Source: a bacterium
GTDB taxonomy: Bacteria > CAYTYR01 > UBA6262
Length of the DNA stretch: 52,415 nt
Direction: 5' to 3'
Assembly (NCBI GenBank): GCA_028712365.1
Contig: JAQTQE010000001.1
Coordinates: forward strand, 1-52,415
Every line of letters begins with the position of its first letter. The first letter of the stretch is position 1. This document shows positions 7,138 through 17,900 of the stretch, in pieces. A program made the translations under genes and the position numbers. The notes beneath the pieces were generated by a model. It searched no databases, was not told where the DNA came from, and saw nothing but the letters and a program-made list of their open reading frames with translations.

Positions 7138-8004
7138 ATGCTAAGAAAAAGAATTTTTTTATTCTTTTTACTGTTATCCTTTAATCCCATCCTGCAAGCC
7201 GCAGAAAACAAACCCACCGTAATTACTACCTTGTTCCCAATTTATGATTTCGCGCGCCAGGTCGGCCAGGATAAAATCTCAGTGGTATTATTACTGCCTC
7301 CAGGAGTGGAAGCGCACAGCTTCGAACCTTCTGCGGGTGATGTGGTCAAAGTGGCCAAGGCGGATATATTTATCTACACCAGCAGGCAGATGGAACCCTG
7401 GGTGGAAAAATTTATCCGCGGGATTGATAATAAAAAGTTGGTGTTGCTGGAAGCAGGCGGTGATTTTACGGGCAATGACCCGCATACGTGGCTGGATTTT
7501 ACTAAAGCTATGATCATGGTTGACCATATCCGCGATGCCTTAGCTGCCAGAGACCCGGTTCACCGGGAATTTTACCTGTCCGCGGCGGCGAGTTACAATA
7601 AAAAACTGGCTGAACTGGATACTGAATACCAGAGAGCATTATCCGGCTGCCAGGATAAAGTACTGATCCAGAGCGGGCATTTTGCTTTTGGTTATCTGGC
7701 GCAACGTTACCATTTAAAGTACATAGCTGCCTATAAAGGATTATCCCCGGACGCTGAGCCGACGCCCAGGAACCTGGCTGAACTGGTTGACACGATCAGG
7801 CAAAATAAAGTGAAGTATATTTTTTATGAAGAACTGGTCTCGCCGCGGGTGGCTGAAACCCTGGCCCAGGAGACCGGAGTACGTCTGCTGGAACTCTCTG
7901 CCGCCCATAATGTGTCCAGGGAAGAACTGGATAGGAGAGTGACTTTTATTGATATTATGAAAGTAAATTTAAAAAACTTAAAACTGGGATTGTCATGTCC
8001 GTAA
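7138..8004 (+). CDS. znuA: ABC-type zinc/manganese substrate-binding protein (cluster A-I)
   Basis: 288 residues with a signal peptide (to LQAA). Metal ligands of the ZnuA/TroA/PsaA family are visible: His in EAHSFEPS, His in NDPHTWLD, His in SGHFAFGYLAQRY, and an acidic residue in FYEELVSP. The His-rich loop found in many ZnuA proteins is absent, so zinc versus manganese cannot be decided; three histidines favour zinc. It captures the metal in the periplasm and hands it to the permease. An aggagg ribosome site precedes the ATG. The end overlaps the ATPase gene by 10 bases. No Zur-like operator is evident. Confidence 0.88.
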   Translation: MLRKRIFLFFLLLSFNPILQAAENKPTVITTLFPIYDFARQVGQDKISVVLLLPPGVEAHSFEPSAGDVVKVAKADIFIYTSRQMEPWVEKFIRGIDNKKLVLLEAGGDFTGNDPHTWLDFTKAMIMVDHIRDALAARDPVHREFYLSAAASYNKKLAELDTEYQRALSGCQDKVLIQSGHFAFGYLAQRYHLKYIAAYKGLSPDAEPTPRNLAELVDTIRQNKVKYIFYEELVSPRVAETLAQETGVRLLELSAAHNVSREELDRRVTFIDIMKVNLKNLKLGLSCP

Positions 8005-8774
8005 TTTCGTTAGCCGTAGACCGGGTAACGGTAAAATACCAGGCGAATGAAGTATTGAGCGGGATCTCTTTTACCGTGTCTGCCGGGGATTATATCGGTA
8101 TCGTGGGCCCTAATGGTTCAGGTAAAACCACGTTGGTCAAGACCATACTTGGTTTGGTCTCGCCTGAGCAGGGAGAAATAAATATCCTGGGGACCAGGCA
8201 AAGCCAGTTCAAAAATTGGCAGAGGATAGGGTATTTACCGCAAAAACTGACCTCTTTCAATCCGCATTTCCCGGCGACAGTCAGGGAAGTAGTATCATTT
8301 GGCCTTTTAGCGGGGAAAAAATTCCCCAAGAAGATATCCCGCACCGATGAAGTAGCCATAGATAAAGCTCTCGCCCTGCTCGAGATCAGGAATATTAAGC
8401 ACAAACTGATCAGTGAACTATCCGGCGGGCAGCAGCAACGAGTGATGGTCGCCAGGGCTATTGTCGGCGACCCGGAATTGTTGATCCTGGATGAGCCAAC
8501 CACTGCTCTGGACCCGGAGACCCGGGAAAGATTCTACGCGATATTAAAAGAATTGAACGAAAAAAGGAAAGTAACTATTTTATTGATCACTCATGATATC
8601 GGCACGATTGGGAAGTATGCCGCGAAAATGCTCTATCTGGATAAAAAGATCATTTTCTACGGCGGCTTTGATGATTTTTGCGCTTCCCCGGACATTACTG
8701 AGTATTTCGGCGAGTATGCCCAACATCTTATCTGTCACCGGCATGATGGGCCGAAGAATGTTAATAAGAAGTAA
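7995..8774 (+). CDS. znuC: ABC transporter ATPase for zinc/manganese
   Basis: 259 residues. Walker A is GPNGSGKTT, the Q-loop is YLPQK, the signature is LSGGQQQR, Walker B is LLILDEPTTALD and the switch His is in LLITHD. It powers metal import at the inner membrane with the neighbouring binding protein and permease. The start lies inside the end of the binding-protein gene (10-base overlap), which indicates coupling. A gap of about 130 bases with palindromic sequence separates it from the permease gene, unusual inside such an operon. Confidence 0.92.
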   Translation: MSVISLAVDRVTVKYQANEVLSGISFTVSAGDYIGIVGPNGSGKTTLVKTILGLVSPEQGEINILGTRQSQFKNWQRIGYLPQKLTSFNPHFPATVREVVSFGLLAGKKFPKKISRTDEVAIDKALALLEIRNIKHKLISELSGGQQQRVMVARAIVGDPELLILDEPTTALDPETRERFYAILKELNEKRKVTILLITHDIGTIGKYAAKMLYLDKKIIFYGGFDDFCASPDITEYFGEYAQHLICHRHDGPKNVNKK

Positions 8775-8784
8775 GTGGTTGGTT

Positions 8785-8867
8785 GTAGAAGTAGGTATGG
8801 AGGTAGGTCTGAAGGCTTTGGTTTAGAGCCTAACACCCTCAGACCTCAGACCAAACGTACTTCCTAC
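8785..8867. repeat. Imperfect palindrome between the ABC ATPase and permease genes
   Basis: gtagaagta (8785-8793) pairs with tacttcctac (8858-8867) with one bulge. Inside, aggtctga (8805-8812) pairs with tcagacct (8839-8846). It could fold in RNA between znuC and znuB, or be an inserted small repeat. Confidence 0.5.
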
Positions 8868-8902
8868 TCCAACACCCAAATTACTCTGAACAAGGATAAG
8901 CA

Positions 8903-9712
8903 ATGTCCCTCTTTCACTTCCTTAGTTATAGTTTTATGCAGCGGGCAGTCATTGCCGGTTCATTTATCGCGGCCTTATGCGCTATATTGGGCGTATTTTT
9001 GGTATTGCGCCGGCTTTCCCTGATCGGCGACGGCTTATCGCATGTCACCTTTGGCGCTTTGGCTTTAGGTTTGTTTTTTAAGGTCACTCCTATATACGTG
9101 GCTTTGCCTTTAGTTGTGCTAAGCTCCCTGGGGATCATAAAGCTAACTGATGCCCAGCGCATTTATGGCGATGCCGCTATCGGCATAGTTTCCGCGCTGG
9201 GGATCGCCATCGGTATTCTTTTAGTGAGTATTACTAAAGGATTTAATATCGACCTGTTCAGCTACCTGTTTGGTAATATCCTGGCGATCACTAAGGCTGA
9301 AGTATGGATGTCCATCATCTTGGCTATAACGGTTATTATGATAGTAGCCTTTTTTTATTATGACCTGGTGGTGGTGACCTTTGATGAAGAGTGCGCCCAG
9401 GCTGAAGGCATAAACACTAAAGCGGTTAATAAAATACTCGTCGTTTTAACTGCCGTAACCGTAGTGCTGGCTATGAAAGTGGTGGGCATTATGCTGGTTT
9501 CGGCTTTGCTGATACTACCTACTGTTACCGCTTTGCAGATAGCCAAAGGCTTTAGAATGACCTTGCTGGCGGCAGTAATAATAGCGGTGGTCTCGGTCTG
9601 GATAGGGATCACGCTTTCATTTTTCCTGGACTGGCCCAGCGGCGCCACTATTGTCCTGGTTAATTTCACATTATTTATCATTTCTTACCTTTATCGCAAG
9701 ATCAAGAAATAG
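8903..9712 (+). CDS. znuB: ABC transporter permease for zinc/manganese
   Basis: 269 residues, highly hydrophobic, with about eight membrane spans. It starts MSLFHFLSYSFMQRAVIAGSFIA and carries the family segment GVFLVLRRLSLIGDGLSHVTFGALALG. FDEECAQAEGIN and KVVGIMLVSALLILPTVTALQIA are typical of ABC-3 (ZnuB/TroC) permeases. It forms the membrane channel of the importer. An aaggat ribosome site lies before the ATG. It is followed 19 bases later by a P-type ATPase. Confidence 0.9.
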   Translation: MSLFHFLSYSFMQRAVIAGSFIAALCAILGVFLVLRRLSLIGDGLSHVTFGALALGLFFKVTPIYVALPLVVLSSLGIIKLTDAQRIYGDAAIGIVSALGIAIGILLVSITKGFNIDLFSYLFGNILAITKAEVWMSIILAITVIMIVAFFYYDLVVVTFDEECAQAEGINTKAVNKILVVLTAVTVVLAMKVVGIMLVSALLILPTVTALQIAKGFRMTLLAAVIIAVVSVWIGITLSFFLDWPSGATIVLVNFTLFIISYLYRKIKK

Positions 9713-9731
9713 AAACAGGACTCCCCCAACT

Positions 9732-12284
9732 ATGGATTATAGCGAGATAAAAAATATTTCCGGTCTTTCCCCGCGCGAAGCGCAAGCCCGGCTGGAGGCA
9801 GAAGGGTATAATGAACTCCCGTCCAGCCGCCGGCGGAGTATTTGGCGCATTGCGTATGAAATCCTCAGTGAGCCAATGTTCCTGCTGCTGGTTGCTTGCG
9901 GGGCGATTTATTTATTACTGGGTGATATCCAGGAAGCCTTGATGCTGCTGGGTTTTGTTTTTGTAGTGATGGGTATTACTCTGTACCAGGAACGCAAGAC
10001 TGAGCGAGCGCTGGAAGCATTGCGCGATATTTCCAGCCCCAGGGCTTTGGTCATCCGGGATGGGAAACAACTGCGTATCGCTGGCCGGGAAGTGGTTCGC
10101 GAGGATATCTTAGTCCTGGCTGAAGGTGACCGTATTCCGGCTGACGCCATTATTATTTGGGCCAGTGCGCTTGCCGTGGATGAGTCCTTATTGACCGGCG
10201 AATCAGTGCCGGTCCGGAAGATCGCGAATAATGATGACGCGGAAATGTCGCGTCCCGGCGGTGAAGACACGCCATTTGTTTATTCCGCGACATTGGTGGT
10301 GAGCGGACAGGGGATCGCCCGGGTAAAAGGTACAGGCCTGGATACGGAGATCGGTAAGATCGGCAAGTCCCTGCAGATCATGGAAGAAGAAGAAACCGCC
10401 CTGCAGAAAGAAACCGGGAAATTAGTCAAGAACATCGCTATTTTCGGCGTGATCTTATGTTTGATCGTCATTGTCGCCTATGGTTTGACCACGGGCAGTT
10501 TCCTGCATGGTTTCCTGGCGGGTATTACCTTGGCCATGGCTATGTTGCCGGAAGAATTCCCGGTGGTCCTGACTATCTTCCTGGCGTTAGGAGCCTGGCG
10601 TATTTCCCAGAAAAATGTTTTAACCCGGCGGGTACCGGCAGTGGAGACTTTAGGAGCGGCTACTGTGCTCTGTGTGGATAAGACCGGGACCCTGACCATG
10701 AACCGGATGACAGTAGGAAAAGTCAGCGCCCGAAACGAATATTTTACCGTGGATCCTGAATATAAAGGAAAACTACCGGAAAAATTCCATGAGATCGTGG
10801 AATTTGCCATCCTGGCCAGCCAGCATGATCCTTTTGACCCGATGGAAAAAGCCATCAGGATTTTAGGGACAAAAACTCTAGCTGATACAGAACATTTACA
10901 TCATAATTGGGCCTTGGTCCAGGAATATCCCTTGTCACAGGAATTACTGGCTATGTCTCATGTTTGGAAATCACCAGACGGCAAAGACTATATTATCGCG
11001 GCCAAAGGTTCACCGGAAGCGATCATTGACCTGTGCCATATGAATAAGAAAGAAGCGGCTGAGTTGAGCGTCCAGATAAATACCCTGGCTAATGAAGGAT
11101 TGAGGGTCATTGGCGTGGCTAAATCCCATTTTAAAGAAGAATCCCTGCCGGGACAACAGCATGATTTCTCTTTTGAATTTGTCGGGCTGGTTGGACTGAT
11201 GGACCCGGTGCGCCCGACTGTAGCTGAATCCATCAAGGAATGCTATACTGCCGGTATCCGGGTGGTGATGATCACCGGGGATTATCCCGGCACAGCCATG
11301 AATATAGCCCGCCAGATCGGCTTGCAGTCTGCGGAAGACTATATTACCGGACCGGAACTGGAAAAATTAAGCGCTGCTGAATTACGTGAACGAATCAAAA
11401 AAACCAATATCTTTACCCGGATCATGCCGGAACAGAAGCTATTACTGGTCAACGCTCTGAAAGCCAATGGCGAGATCGTCGCCATGACCGGTGACGGGGT
11501 CAATGACGCCCCGGCCCTGAAATCCGCCCATATCGGCATTGCCATGGGCGAGCGCGGGACTGACGTGGCCAGGGAAGCCGCTGGCTTAGTGCTCCTGGAT
11601 GATGACTTTTCTTCGATCGTGGCCGCGGTCCGACTGGGAAGAAGGATCTTTGATAATATTAAAAAGGCTATGGCTTATATTTTTGCCATTCATGTGCCAA
11701 TCGCTGGCTTGTCCCTGATACCGGTTTTGCTGAAATGGCCGTTAGTCTTATTGCCGGTACATATTGTTTTTCTGGAGTTGATCATTGATCCGGCCTGCTC
11801 GATCGTCTTTGAAGCGGAAAAAGAAGAGCCGCAGATCATGAACCGTCCGCCCCGGGATCCTAAACAGTCACTGTTTAATCGGCGTACTATCGGGATCAGC
11901 TTATTGCAAGGGATAGTTGTTTTAGTCGTGGTCCTGGGAGTTTACGCCATTGCTTTATTCCGGGGATTGGGAGACCAGGAAGCCAGAGCCTTGACCTTTA
12001 CCACTCTGATCATCGCCAATATAGCCCTGATCTTTACGAATCGTTCCTGGTCAAAACCGATCATTACTATTTTACGCGCTCCTAATACAGCGTCTTGGCT
12101 GGTGTTAGCCGGAGCATCGCTTTTCCTGGGCTTGAGCCTGAATGTTCCTTTCTTGAAGAAATTGTTCCATTTTTCGCAGCTTCACTTCATTGATTTCGTG
12201 ATCTGCGCGGTGGCCGGGACCTTGAGCATCCTCTGGTTTGAAGTCCTGAAGATGGTCAATTATAAGAAAAAAATAATTGTTTAA
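9732..12284 (+). CDS. P-type cation-transporting ATPase (type II-like)
   Basis: 850 residues from ATG 9732, which begins MDYSEIKNISGLSPREAQARL, the usual N-terminal cation-ATPase domain. A longer frame exists upstream, but it runs back into znuB. Landmarks: TGES actuator loop (LLTGESVPVR), phosphorylated D316 in DKTGTLT, hinge MTGDGVNDAPALK, and M4 motif PEEFP in place of the SERCA PEGLP. C-terminal membrane helices include FLELIIDPACSIVFEAE. PEEFP-type bacterial pumps are annotated variously as Ca2+/Mn2+/Mg2+ ATPases, and the ion is not certain. It lies 19 bases behind the metal importer, so it could form part of a metal-homeostasis operon. Confidence 0.9.
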   Translation: MDYSEIKNISGLSPREAQARLEAEGYNELPSSRRRSIWRIAYEILSEPMFLLLVACGAIYLLLGDIQEALMLLGFVFVVMGITLYQERKTERALEALRDISSPRALVIRDGKQLRIAGREVVREDILVLAEGDRIPADAIIIWASALAVDESLLTGESVPVRKIANNDDAEMSRPGGEDTPFVYSATLVVSGQGIARVKGTGLDTEIGKIGKSLQIMEEEETALQKETGKLVKNIAIFGVILCLIVIVAYGLTTGSFLHGFLAGITLAMAMLPEEFPVVLTIFLALGAWRISQKNVLTRRVPAVETLGAATVLCVDKTGTLTMNRMTVGKVSARNEYFTVDPEYKGKLPEKFHEIVEFAILASQHDPFDPMEKAIRILGTKTLADTEHLHHNWALVQEYPLSQELLAMSHVWKSPDGKDYIIAAKGSPEAIIDLCHMNKKEAAELSVQINTLANEGLRVIGVAKSHFKEESLPGQQHDFSFEFVGLVGLMDPVRPTVAESIKECYTAGIRVVMITGDYPGTAMNIARQIGLQSAEDYITGPELEKLSAAELRERIKKTNIFTRIMPEQKLLLVNALKANGEIVAMTGDGVNDAPALKSAHIGIAMGERGTDVAREAAGLVLLDDDFSSIVAAVRLGRRIFDNIKKAMAYIFAIHVPIAGLSLIPVLLKWPLVLLPVHIVFLELIIDPACSIVFEAEKEEPQIMNRPPRDPKQSLFNRRTIGISLLQGIVVLVVVLGVYAIALFRGLGDQEARALTFTTLIIANIALIFTNRSWSKPIITILRAPNTASWLVLAGASLFLGLSLNVPFLKKLFHFSQLHFIDFVICAVAGTLSILWFEVLKMVNYKKKIIV

Positions 12285-12300
12285 GTAAACCGGGAAACGC

Positions 12301-12330
12301 TTGCATTTAGCCAGGATAATAAAGTATAAT
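12301..12330 (+). promoter_or_regulatory. Sigma-70-type promoter upstream of glnN
   Basis: ttgcat (12301-12306), 18-base spacer, tataat (12325-12330). It leaves a leader of about 160 bases before the glnN ATG. Confidence 0.5.
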
Positions 12331-12389
12331 AGAAATATTAATGCGGGAAACAGGAAATGGGTATCAGGATAACAGATTATCCCCTGCTA

Positions 12390-12471
12390 ATTTGTCCGAG
12401 AACCAGGACAAATCAAAGACGCGGGGACAGGTCAGGAAGGGCCTGATCTCCTGATTACCTGATAACCTGAT
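12390..12471. repeat. glnN leader: 8-bp hairpin and four cctgat repeats
   Basis: atttgtcc (12390-12397) pairs with ggacaaat (12406-12413) across an 8-base loop. It is followed by four copies of cctgat (12442, 12450, 12458, 12466) and an inverted atcagg at 12363. No known riboswitch is recognised. Confidence 0.45.
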
Positions 12472-12495
12472 ATTCTGACCTCTGGAGGTACGGTA

Positions 12496-14688
12496 ATGTG
12501 TGTCAGACAAAAAGTAGTGGATAAAATTGAAAGTGTTTCCCTGGCGAAAGTTGAAAAACCGAAAAAAGTTTCCGGATATTTCGGCTCCAACACGTTCAAT
12601 ATCAGTGAAATACGGAAACGTGTCGGCAAAAAGACCTATCTTTCTTTCCAGCGCTGGTTGGCCGGAGGAAGTACTATCAGCGTGAAAGAAGCTGACGAAA
12701 TTGCCGGGGCCATGAAAGACTGGGCTGTAGAAAAAGGGGCGGTATATTATGCCCATTGGTTCCAGCCAATGACCGGCTTGACCGCGGAAAAGCATGACAG
12801 TTTTATCACGCTGTTAGGCACCGGCAAGGTCATGGAAAAATTTTCCGGATCCAAATTGATCCTGGGTGAACCGGACGCCAGTTCTTTCCCCAGCGGCGGC
12901 ATTAGGAGCACATTCGAAGCCCGCGGCTATACTGCCTGGGACCCGTCCAGTCCGGCTTTTATCAGCGAGACGCAGTTAGGCAAAACTTTGTGTATTCCCA
13001 GTATTTTCGTTTCTTATCACGGGTATGCTCTGGATAAGAAACTACCGTTGCTGCGCTCCGATGAAGCCCTCAGCAAGGCCGCGATAAAATTGCTCAAACT
13101 GTTCGATCACCGGACGATCAATAAAGTCGTATCCACCTGCGGCCCGGAACAGGAATACTTCCTGATCGACCATAACTATTACAAATTGCGGCAAGACCTG
13201 ATCTTGACCGGACGCACCTTAATTGGAGCTTCTTCACCGAAGGGGCAGCAGTTGGAAGACCAGTATTTCGGTTCGATCAAGGAACGCGTATTGAACTATA
13301 TGGAAGAAGTTTCAGTGGAAGCCTATAAAATGGGTATTCCCGTTGCTACCCGTCATAATGAAGTAGCCCCGCACCAGTTTGAATTTGCCCCTATATTTGA
13401 GGAATCCAATATAGCGGCTGATCATAACCAATTACTGATGGAGATAATGAAGAAAGTAGCTTTGCGCCATGACCTGGTCTGTTTAATGCACGAGAAACCT
13501 TTTGCCGGGGTGAATGGGAGCGGTAAGCACGTTAACTGGTCAATGTCTGATGACCAGGGCAATAATCTGCTCAATCCCGGGCAAACCCCGGAAGATAACC
13601 TGCAATTTTTAGCGGTCCTGGTAGCGGTATTGCGCGCGGTTCATAAGCACGCTGATCTGTTACGGGCCAGCATTGCGTCTGCCGGCAATGAACATCGCCT
13701 GGGAGCTAATGAAGCTCCTCCGGCTATCGTCTCTGTATTCCTGGGTGAGCAACTGACCAAAGTCCTTGATACGATCGTGGCCGGGGTAAAGCATAAAGTC
13801 ACAAAAAAGGATATTATTGACCTGGGCGTCAGCCGTCTGCCGAAAGTAAATAAAGACGCAACGGATCGTAACCGGACCTCGCCATTCGCGTTTACCGGTG
13901 CCAAGTTCGAGTTCCGGGCGGTGGGATCATCGCAAAACATCAGCTGGCCATTGACCGTGATCAATACGATCGTCGCTGATTCCCTGAATTATGTAGCTGA
14001 TGAAATAGCCCGGGAGCTGGCGAGCAAAGATTTTGAATCAGCTGTGGTCGCCGTCATCGCCAAACTGGCCAAAGAAACCCGGAATATCAGGTTTGAAGGT
14101 AATAATTATTCACCGGATTGGATTAGTGAAGCCGCGGAACGCGGCCTGCCCAATGTCGCGTCGACAGCTGAAGCCCTGGCCGCTTTCACGCAAAAAGAGA
14201 ATGTCGCTATTTTCGAAAAACAAGGCGTATTAAGCCAGGATGAATTGCTGGCCCGATATAATATCTGGGTGGAAATGTATAACATCGTGTTGAGCATTGA
14301 AGCCAGTACGCTCCGGGAAATGGTTGATTCCATCGTGGTTCCAGCTGGCTTTGAATACCAGGGACAACTGGCAGACAACCTGACTATGATCAGCAACCTG
14401 AAAGTCAATGTGGGATTAAATATTGACGAGAAAGCTTTTGAAGACCTGAAAGGACACCTGGCTGATGTAACCAATAAGATCTATTATCTGCGTAAAAATA
14501 CCCAGGCTCTGGTGAAACTGCTGGATAAAGCTAAAACATTGGAAGGTAAAGAGAAAGCGACGCTTTATTTTGATGAATTGAAGCCGCTGATGGAACATAT
14601 TCGCAAGCATAGTGACGACCTGGAATGTGTTATCGCTGATGAACATTGGGACCTGCCGAAATACCGCGAGATGCTGTTCGTCATGTAA
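12496..14688 (+). CDS. glnN: Glutamine synthetase type III
   Basis: 730 residues, the size of GSIII (about 700-730) and far longer than GSI or GSII. The N-terminal GSIII_N segment shows SGYFGSNTFN and KTYLSFQRWLAGG. Catalytic-domain blocks include GAVYYAHWFQPMTG, TCGPEQEYFLID, RHNEVAPHQFEFAP, EKPFAGVNGSGKHVNWS and ASAGNEHRLGANEAPPAI. The enzyme joins ammonia to glutamate with ATP in the cytoplasm. ATG 12496 has a tggaggt ribosome site 8 bases upstream. It is monocistronic as far as seen, with its own promoter and a structured leader. No GlnB or ammonium transporter is adjacent. Confidence 0.96.
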   Translation: MCVRQKVVDKIESVSLAKVEKPKKVSGYFGSNTFNISEIRKRVGKKTYLSFQRWLAGGSTISVKEADEIAGAMKDWAVEKGAVYYAHWFQPMTGLTAEKHDSFITLLGTGKVMEKFSGSKLILGEPDASSFPSGGIRSTFEARGYTAWDPSSPAFISETQLGKTLCIPSIFVSYHGYALDKKLPLLRSDEALSKAAIKLLKLFDHRTINKVVSTCGPEQEYFLIDHNYYKLRQDLILTGRTLIGASSPKGQQLEDQYFGSIKERVLNYMEEVSVEAYKMGIPVATRHNEVAPHQFEFAPIFEESNIAADHNQLLMEIMKKVALRHDLVCLMHEKPFAGVNGSGKHVNWSMSDDQGNNLLNPGQTPEDNLQFLAVLVAVLRAVHKHADLLRASIASAGNEHRLGANEAPPAIVSVFLGEQLTKVLDTIVAGVKHKVTKKDIIDLGVSRLPKVNKDATDRNRTSPFAFTGAKFEFRAVGSSQNISWPLTVINTIVADSLNYVADEIARELASKDFESAVVAVIAKLAKETRNIRFEGNNYSPDWISEAAERGLPNVASTAEALAAFTQKENVAIFEKQGVLSQDELLARYNIWVEMYNIVLSIEASTLREMVDSIVVPAGFEYQGQLADNLTMISNLKVNVGLNIDEKAFEDLKGHLADVTNKIYYLRKNTQALVKLLDKAKTLEGKEKATLYFDELKPLMEHIRKHSDDLECVIADEHWDLPKYREMLFVM

Positions 14689-14858
14689 TGTTCCTGCTCC
14701 AAAGGCCCTATTTCTACTGCAAATCTGACTTTTGGGCTGCAAAAAAGATTTTACTCGGCTTACATATCACAATGTAGATATGCTCGCCTCTTAAAATCTT
14801 GTTTCGCCTCAAAATTCATATTTTCGCTACGAAAAATGGCCTTTAGAGAAGGAACTGG

Positions 14859-14897
14859 GATTTGAAATTTGAGATCTGAGATTTGAGATCTGAGATT
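14859..14897 (+). repeat. Tandem 14-bp repeat before the PAS operon
   Basis: atttgagatctgag occurs twice head to tail (14867-14880 and 14881-14894), with partial copies on both sides. The remaining gap after glnN (14689-14858) is AT-rich and shows no gene or clear terminator. Confidence 0.7.
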
Positions 14898-14915
14898 GTT
14901 GGCATAGGGTGATGA

Positions 14916-17900
14916 ATGGTTGACGACAAAGATATCTACAAACTTATCTCCGAAACCATACATGAAGGATTATTAGAGCTAGACCTGCATGGCAAGATCG
15001 TCCAGGCCAATCCGGCGGCTCTGGTTATGCTGGGATTTACCCTGGCAGAGCTGATCCAGAAGACCCATCGTGACCTGACCCCGACGAAATGGCACCAGCA
15101 AGAAAGTCAGAATATCCAGGAAGCAACCCTTTCCCAGGGTAAGCCGATCAGGATAGAACAAGAATATTTGCGAAAGAACGGATCTGTTTTTCCGGTCGCT
15201 CTCGAACCGTTATTAATAACTGATGACGATAAGAAACCAGTAAAGATCCTGATCCTCTTCCAAGACTTAACCATCCAGAAAGAACAGGAACAATCCCAGC
15301 AAACTCGTCAGCGCCAATTGAACAGCTTATCACTGATCATCAAAAAACTCCAAGAAAACAGTTCCATAGAACAAACTATCCATTTTATCCTGGAAGCATT
15401 AGTCGCGGCTATGACCCATTCCCATCTGGCTGTACCGCTTATCGCGTTGGAAGACGAAACTTTCAGCACTAATAGGTATTCGGATGATCTGGAATATGGC
15501 TTGACCTCGTCTTTATATATCAATGGCCGGGAAGCCGGCGAGGTAACGGTCTATTATAGTGAAAATGCACCATTCGTTTTACCGGATGAACAAAACATAT
15601 TAGATGCCGTGGCCAATACCCTGGGCATCTGGTTGTCATTGAAATCAGCTGGCCAGGAATTAGCTGATTATGAAGAACAATACCGGACTATTTTTGACGC
15701 TATGGCCGATGGTTTCGCTCTCTATGAAATGAGAAATGACGGACAAGAATTGATCGTCAGGGATTGGAACCGGGCAGCGGAAAAAATGTATAATCTTTTG
15801 CGGCCCGATGTCCTGGGACAGGATATTAGAAAATTTTTCCCGGCTATGGAAAAAAACGGGTTGTATAAAACTATCGTAGAATGCGCGCAAGCTGGAGAGG
15901 CTAAAACTTTACCGCTGGTCCATTACCAGGACGAGCAACGTGACCAGTATGTGCACAATATTATTTATCCTGTGGGCGATAAGGTCGCGGCTATTTTCCG
16001 CGACGTGACCGCGGCGGAAAAAGTCCGGCAGGATTTAATGAATTCCGAACAAAAATACCGTTCCCTGATCGAAGGTTCGGCTGAAGCCATCTATCTGCAT
16101 TCCCTGGACCCGGCTAATCCGCGATTCGTGGATATTAACGAACGCGCCTGCCAAATGCTGCATTATACCCGCGCGGAGCTCTTGGCCCTGGGACCAGCTA
16201 AAATAGATTCTCCAGAGAATGCGGCTTTAGTGCCGGAAAGAGTGGCCAAGGTATTAAAAGATGGCCGGGCGCTTTTTGAATCAGAACATATCACTAAGGA
16301 AGGACAGCATATCCCGGTAGAGATAAATACCAGTGTGGTTGAAATTAGCGGCCAGAAATATATATTGAGTTTTGCCCGGGATATTACCGAACGCAAGCAG
16401 GCCGTGGCGGCACTTAAGGAAAACCAGCGTTTTCTCAATAATATTGTCGAAAACATACCAGACATGATCTTTGTCAAGGAAGCTGAGACACTTCGTTTCA
16501 AACTCTTCAATAAAGCCGGAGAGACCCTTATAGGCCACAGCCGGGGGAATTTATATGGGAAAAATGACTATGATTTTTTTCCACAGGATGAGGCTGATCA
16601 TTTCGTTAAGAAGGATAGAGAAGTGCTTAACGGAAAAAAAGAATTGGACATCCCGGAAGAAAAAATCCTGACCAAGGATAAAGGGGAAAGGGTCCTGCAC
16701 ACCAAGAAAATACCCATTCTGGATGAAAAAGGAGCCCCGGTTTACTTGTTGGGTATCTCTGAAGACATCACTGAACGCAAAAGGACCGAAGAATTGCTGC
16801 GCAAGAAAGATGAGGAATTAAGCACTATCCTGGATTCTTCGCCAGCCATGATCTTTTATAAAGACAAAGACAATAAATTTGTGCGGGTTAACCAGGCCAT
16901 GGCCAAGAGTATGGGCTTGACGAAAGAACAACTGGAAGGCCAATCGTTATTCGGACTGTACCCTAAAGAAGAAGCTGAAAAATACTGGCAAGACGATAGA
17001 GCAGTGATGGATTCCGGGCAACCCAAGCTAAACATCGTCGAACATATGCAAACGCAAGCAGGAAAAAAATGGGTCCAGACCGATAAAATACCCTATAAAA
17101 ATGAAAAAGGCGAAATAATCGGGATCGTCGGCTTTGCCGTGGATATTACTGAGCGCAAAATCGCGGCAGAAGAGATCGTTAAAGCAGCCCAGGAATGGGC
17201 CTCTACTTTTGATGCCATGTCTGATGGGGTCTCTATCCAGAGCCTGGATTATACGATCTTAAATGTCAATAGAATGATGTGCCAGATGCTGGGCAAAACC
17301 AGGGAAGAGATCGTTGGCCGGAAATGCTATGAGATCTTCCATAACCAGGATAGCCCATTGTCCGGCTGCCCGGTGGAAAAGTTCGCGTCTTCCCGGAAGG
17401 AAGAACATGTCGAATTATTCGAACCAACGCTGAACCGCTGGATCTCAGTCACTGTTTCGCCGATCATGGATGAAACCGGAAAGGTCGCTAAGATCGTTCA
17501 TCTGGTCAGGGATATCACCGAGCGCAAACAAACTGAGGAATTGATCAGGCAAAGCGAGATCCAATATCGCACCCTGGTGAATAACCTGCCTGGCGCGGTA
17601 TACCGGTGCGTCAATGACCCGGATTGGACCATGTACTTTATCAGCGATACTATCGAGGCTTTGTCCGGATATCCGGCTGCTGATTTTATCGATAATAAAG
17701 AACGTACTTATAACAGTATCATTTATCCTGATGACCGCGATATGGTATATGACTTGATCCAGCAAAAGATCAAGACGAGGGACCCTTACGCCTTAGATTA
17801 CCGTCTCTTGCACCGGGACGGTACCATTCGCTGGGTAACTGAAAAAGGACAGGGAATATATGATGATAAAGGTGCTTTGTTATGGCTGGATGGGGCAATA

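Noticed and set aside
9651-9731. Longer N-terminus for the P-type ATPase
   Set aside because: The frame extends back into the znuB coding region; the family's N-terminus begins at the ATG at 9732, and the extra residues have no family match.
12364-12795. 143-codon open frame on the - strand at the glnN start
   Set aside because: It spans the leader repeats and the glnN N-terminus; no family features.
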